A stretch of DNA of 64,000 nucleotides from Scilla litardierei (taxonomy: Eukaryota; Streptophyta; Magnoliopsida; Asparagales; Asparagaceae): contig CM061141.1 in assembly GCA_030789695.1 (NCBI GenBank), forward strand, positions 172,932,807 to 172,996,806, in the 5' to 3' direction. The position numbers and the translations under genes were made by a program. The notes under the pieces are model-generated. The model did not search any database. It saw nothing but the letters and a program-made list of their open reading frames with translations, and had not been told where the DNA came from. Each line of letters starts with the position of its first letter. Position 1 is the stretch's first letter. Below are positions 60,351 to 64,000 of the stretch, piece after piece.

Positions 60351-61404
60351 GGATAACTGACTTATACTCATCAATTTGAACGGTCAATTTCACTATAAAT
60401 GGACCGTCAATGCCCTCAAAAATTTCGCTTTGTGTATGAGATTACCCTCAAAAATTACTCACAGCTCAACATTTGTATATTCTGTATATTCATGAGCACA
60501 ACAACTGTAGACTCACGGGTTCTTTCCATGACTCACAGTAACTCAACTGTAGTCTCATTCTCATCCATGGACAGTCCAATTCGTCTATAAATGGCTTCTC
60601 ATTCTAAATGTTGGAAACGGCTAATTGATTGCAGCATTCAAAACCTCTCAATAAATACGCAAATAAAGCCTCGCTTTAATACGCTGCATTCAAAGCCTAT
60701 TTTAATACTCATTTAATATTTGACCATTTGGATTCATAACAGCTATTTTTTGAACTCTATTTATATCCCTCTTCATTCCTCAAGAAAATACACGGAAAAA
60801 TTACTTCCTCCAAAAATTCTTCTTTGCTTCATCCCGATTCCCGTTCTCCTGGGTAGTTGTACTGTGCAATATCCAAAGTCTCTAGCCACGAGTGGACGCT
60901 GCCAGGGGCTGCTGTGTTAAACTTCGGCAGTAACCGTCAACAGCGATTACCACCGAGGTCACGCCGTAATTGCTTTCAAGGCAGTGGTCATCCCCACGCC
61001 ACAGCGCTTTCAATTACATCGGCCAATTAGTCTGTTTCTCTGATCTTCCTCGTATAGCCACGGTATTCTACGTATTTTTCTTACAATATGTTTGTTTCTC
61101 AGTTTAACAGGACAAATTCTAACCATTACTTCGTTCTGCTTGATGTAGATATATACCATGGTAAATGGAAGACAAATTGAAATTTTCTCCTACTATTTCA
61201 ATGTGGACCATTTCCTTCATGATGTAGATGCATGTAAAGAGAATGGGAAGGCGGTAGAAAATGACTCCAATGTAATCAGGCTAACTACGCAACCAAAATG
61301 CACCTTCAAATCTTCCCAGAAGATCTCAGCGGTCAGCTGACCTTCTAGGATACATGAGCATTTTCTTGCTTTCTTGCGTCTGAAAGTAGGGATTTTCGAG
61401 GTTT
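60351..61404. other. Intergenic upstream of FAR1 copy 3; possible promoter
   Basis: CTATTTATATCCCTC at 60757-60771 is TATA-like and is followed by a pyrimidine-rich leader-like stretch. A 60-codon frame at 61158-61340 starts in good context (ACCATGGTAAATGG) but has no recognised domain. Neither is confirmed as part of copy 3. Confidence 0.35.
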
Positions 61405-62290
61405 TCCATTTGGTAAGTATATACTTTTAAATACACTGTAGGTGAAATTCTTATTCAATTGGGTGAAAAATGATGTATAAATTTGGTGATTTTACATGCA
61501 TGCAGATACGGTTTAGATTGATGGAGAATGTACAAAAATCCAAGGTACTATTGAATTATCTTTTCTGGGATAATGCATTAAATCTTTGATTCCAAGTCGA
61601 ATTAGTTGTATGAATTGTTTGATACAGGGATGAAATGGATTTTACAAAAGAATTTACTACCGCGCAAATTTTTAAGAGAAGAGACGAGCTGTTTGAGTGG
61701 ATAAAGACCGTCGGCCATGTGATTGTTACCATATCGACGATGAGTTTGAATAAAACTTCCAATAGGATTCCTGCTGTTTACTTTGCATGTGAAAGAAGTA
61801 GGGTTTATAGGGGACACCGAAAGGAAAAAAAGACCGACAGTCCCGTTAAAACCAAAAGTGTCAATGTCTGTTCTCATTGCGTGGTAATATGGTGGGCGTC
61901 GGCGTTGGCGGTGAGGAGTGGAGGTTAACAGTCGTTGATGGCAGGCACAACCATCAAGCTGCTAATTATGTCAAGGGCCATTTCGATGAATGGAAGTTGC
62001 AGGGAATGGAGATGGAATCATTGAGAGATTTGGCAAATAGCACGCTGAGGCCGGCTGAAATATTGAAAGTCCTGAAGGAAAATCCAACCTTCCATGCAAC
62101 CTCCATCAAATCAATTTATTATGCACGTTACCGATTAAAAAGGGACAACAAGAATGTTGATATTGAAAAAAATTCCGTATAAAATTGATGTTGATGACCA
62201 TGTTAGGTTTTGCACAAAATAATAATCACTTTGTTTAGAATTGTAAGAAATTAAAAGATATGTTACCCATATTGCTACCATTGCTAACAA
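61405..62290 (+). pseudogene. FAR1 gene, copy 3 (linker and OTU deleted)
   Basis: Same layout as copies 1 and 2: leader intron 61413-61505 (TTTG|GTAAGT to CATGCAG), 8-codon exon 61521-61544 (MENVQKSK), intron 61545-61627. One extra G after the acceptor shifts the frame, though translation could start at the next ATG (MDFTKEFTTAQIF). The FAR1 domain is readable in two frames (CERSRVYRGHRK; then WRLTVVDGRHNHQAANY), followed by MESLRDLANSTLRPAEILKV and a basic end. Soon after 62180 a short AATAATCACTTTGTT scrap matches the OTU NHFV codons of the other copies, and the family 3' flank follows. The linker and nearly all of OTU were therefore removed by an internal deletion. Confidence 0.82.
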
Positions 62291-62439
62291 TATTGTAAAT
62301 TATATAACGTTCTACACACATGAAATATGATTTTTTATCATATTGACCACTTGGAAGCATGCATTTTTTATCGTGTCTTCCGAAATAGGCACATATATAT
62401 CATCTGAATGGCTTGATGTTGTTTATCAAACAAATTACC

Positions 62440-64000
62440 TGTCATGCGTACGACGGGCAAATCGGGGCGTAAATTTGCCAAGCGTGCGCACGGATTGATA
62501 TTGACTCACACGATGACTTTCAACCCCCACGCACGACGCACACAACAGGGGTAATTTTACCCGTCGTGCGCGCGGAGGGAAATTTCTTCACACCTTGCGT
62601 TTTAACCCACGCGCACGACGGAGTAATTTTGCCCGTCGTACGTGCAGAGGGAAATTTTCTTCACACTGTGTTTTAAGCCCCACGCACGACGTGCACTACT
62701 GGGGCAATTTTGCCCGTCGTGCGCACGGACAGAAATTTCTTCACACTTTGCGTTTTAACCCCCGTGCACGACGGGGGTAATTTTTCCCATCTTGCGAGCG
62801 TACGGAAATTGCTTCGCACTTTGCGTTTTAAGCCACGCGCACGACGAAGGTAATTTTGCCCGTCGTGTGCGCGGAGGGAAATTTTCTTCACACTGTGCGT
62901 TTTAAGCCCCGCGCACGACGTGCACTACTGGGGCAATTTTGCTGGTCGTGCATGCAGACGGAAATTTCTTCACACTGGGCGTTTTAACCACCGCTTACGA
63001 CGGGGGTAATTTTGCCCGTCATGCGCGCCGATGGAAATTGCTTCACACTGTGTGTTTTAAGCCCCGCGCACGACGCACACGATGGGGAAAATTTTGTCCG
63101 TCGTGCGCGCGGATGGAAATTTCTTCACACTTTGCTTTTTAACCCCCGCGCAAGACGGGGGCAATTTTGCCCGTCGTGTGCGTGGAAGAAAATTGCTTCA
63201 CACTTTGCTTTTTAACCCCGTGCACGACGGGGGCCATTTTGCCTGTCGTGAGCGTGTACAGAACTTGCTTCCCACTTTGCGTTTTAACCCACGTGCATAA
63301 CGGGGGTAATTTTTCCTGTCATGTGCGCGGAGAGAAATTTTTTTCCCACTGTGCATTTTAAGCCCCTTGCACGACGCGCACTACTGGGGCAATTTTTTCG
63401 GTCGTGCGCGCGGACGGAAATTGCTTCACACTTTGCGTTTTAACCCACGTGCACGACGGGGTAATTTTGCCCGTCGTGCACTCGTACGGAAATTGCTTCA
63501 CACTTTACGTTTTAACCCACACGCACGACGGGGGCAATTTTGCCCATCGTGCGCGCTGAGGGAAATTTTCTTCACACTGCGTTTTAAGCCCCGTGCACGA
63601 CGCTCACTACGGGGGCAATTTTGCCGGTCGTGCACACAGACGGAAATTTCTTCATACTGGGCATTTTAACCTACGCGCACGACGGGGGTAATTTTGCCCG
63701 TCATGCGCGCCTATGGAAATTGCTTCACACTGTGCGTTTTAATCCCCGCGCAAGGACGGAGATTGATGGAGAAGGGACAATTTTGCCCGTCGTGCGCGCG
63801 GACGAAAATTGCTTCACACTTTGCGTTTTAACCACCACGCACGACGGGAGCAATTTTGCCCATCGTGCGCGCATACAGAAATTGCTTCACACTTTGCGTT
63901 TTAACCCATGCGCACGACGGGGGTAATTTTTCCCGTCGTGTGCGCAGAGGGGAATTTTCTTCCCACTGTGCGTTTTAAGCCCCGCTCACGATGCGCACTA
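62440..64000. repeat. Satellite of ~73-83-bp units centred on a GCACGACGGG palindrome
   Basis: About 19 units in the window, continuing past its right end. Order: TTCACACTTTGCGTTTTAAC, CCCCGCGCACGACGGGGG, TAATTTTGCCCGTCGTGCGC, GCGGACGGAAATT. The inner part is a dyad (GCACGACGGG ... CCCGTCGTGC) around an AATTTT centre. Two unit types alternate irregularly: one with TTTTAACCC (~70-75 bp) and one with TTTTAAGCCCC plus an extra GCGCACTACTGGGGCAATTT segment (~80-85 bp). CpG is very frequent. The overlapping ORFs with FNPRARRG-like peptides are translations of the repeat. Confidence 0.95.

Noticed and set aside
62595..63926. Overlapping plus-strand ORFs with FNPRARRG-like peptides
   Set aside because: Period equals the 73-83-bp satellite. 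They are translations of the tandem repeat, not genes.
62440..64000. Array resembling CRISPR (palindromic repeats at regular spacing)
   Set aside because: Eukaryotic context, the 'spacers' are themselves repeated, units are degenerate and there are no cas genes. It is a satellite.

Overview
The window is plant nuclear DNA from a repeat-dense, gene-poor region. The evidence is Ty1/copia retrotransposons with tRNA-iMet-type primer sites, FAR1-type zinc-cluster domains, Mutator-like transposase, GT-AG introns, a MITE with 9-bp target duplications, and a large AT-rich satellite. The species cannot be named from the sequence. No rRNA, tRNA, CRISPR array or bacterial-type operon was seen. There is one 500-base assembly gap at 43381-43880. 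I see no intact single-copy host gene.

Layout. 1-5565 is the 5' half of a SIRE/Maximus-like copia element on the minus strand (integrase, protease, gag, primer site, then a 1.8-kb LTR packed with ACAGTCGACTGT-like dyads). 5641-29335, 32749-34920 and 41523-41921 are one satellite array of degenerate ~147-bp monomers. It has higher-order structure: a 2.27-kb duplication, and a recurring cassette of truncated monomers plus an inverted module. The array is interrupted by a SINE-like insert (18211-18342, 14-bp target duplication), a Mutator-type foldback MITE (27004-27255, 9-bp target duplication), a composite retroelement patch (about 29345-32739) and a complete but dead copia element with very short LTRs (34921-41522, 5-bp target duplication). 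41922-44332 holds an LTR/promoter-like GC-rich stretch and a split gag-like coiled-coil gene broken by the gap.

44.3-64 kb is the most interesting part. A decayed FAR1-MULE-SWIM-OTU gene lies on the minus strand (45367-48267). Three plus-strand relatives (about 49.4-51.2, 52.05-54.5 and 61.4-62.3 kb) keep the FAR1 DNA-binding domain, and two of them keep a C-terminal OTU cysteine-protease domain, but none has the transposase/SWIM core. In its place is an acidic linker, expanded in one copy by tandem ~60-residue repeats. The three share leader introns, a tiny 8-codon first coding exon and 3' flanks, so they form a real family rather than chance ORFs. All carry frameshifts or stops.

The same 20 kb is sprinkled in both orientations with a short dyad motif (core GCGCACAACGGG / CCCGTTGTGCGC). 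A GC-shifted version of that motif (GCACGACGGG / CCCGTCGTGC) forms the centre of a ~73-83-bp tandem satellite that runs off the right end of the window. The working hypothesis, which is inference, is that a Mutator-derived FAR1-OTU family and its palindromic terminal/subterminal motif have spread and been amplified together here. A 500-bp imperfect hairpin (57784-58292) and a triplicated ~750-bp segment lie between copies two and three.
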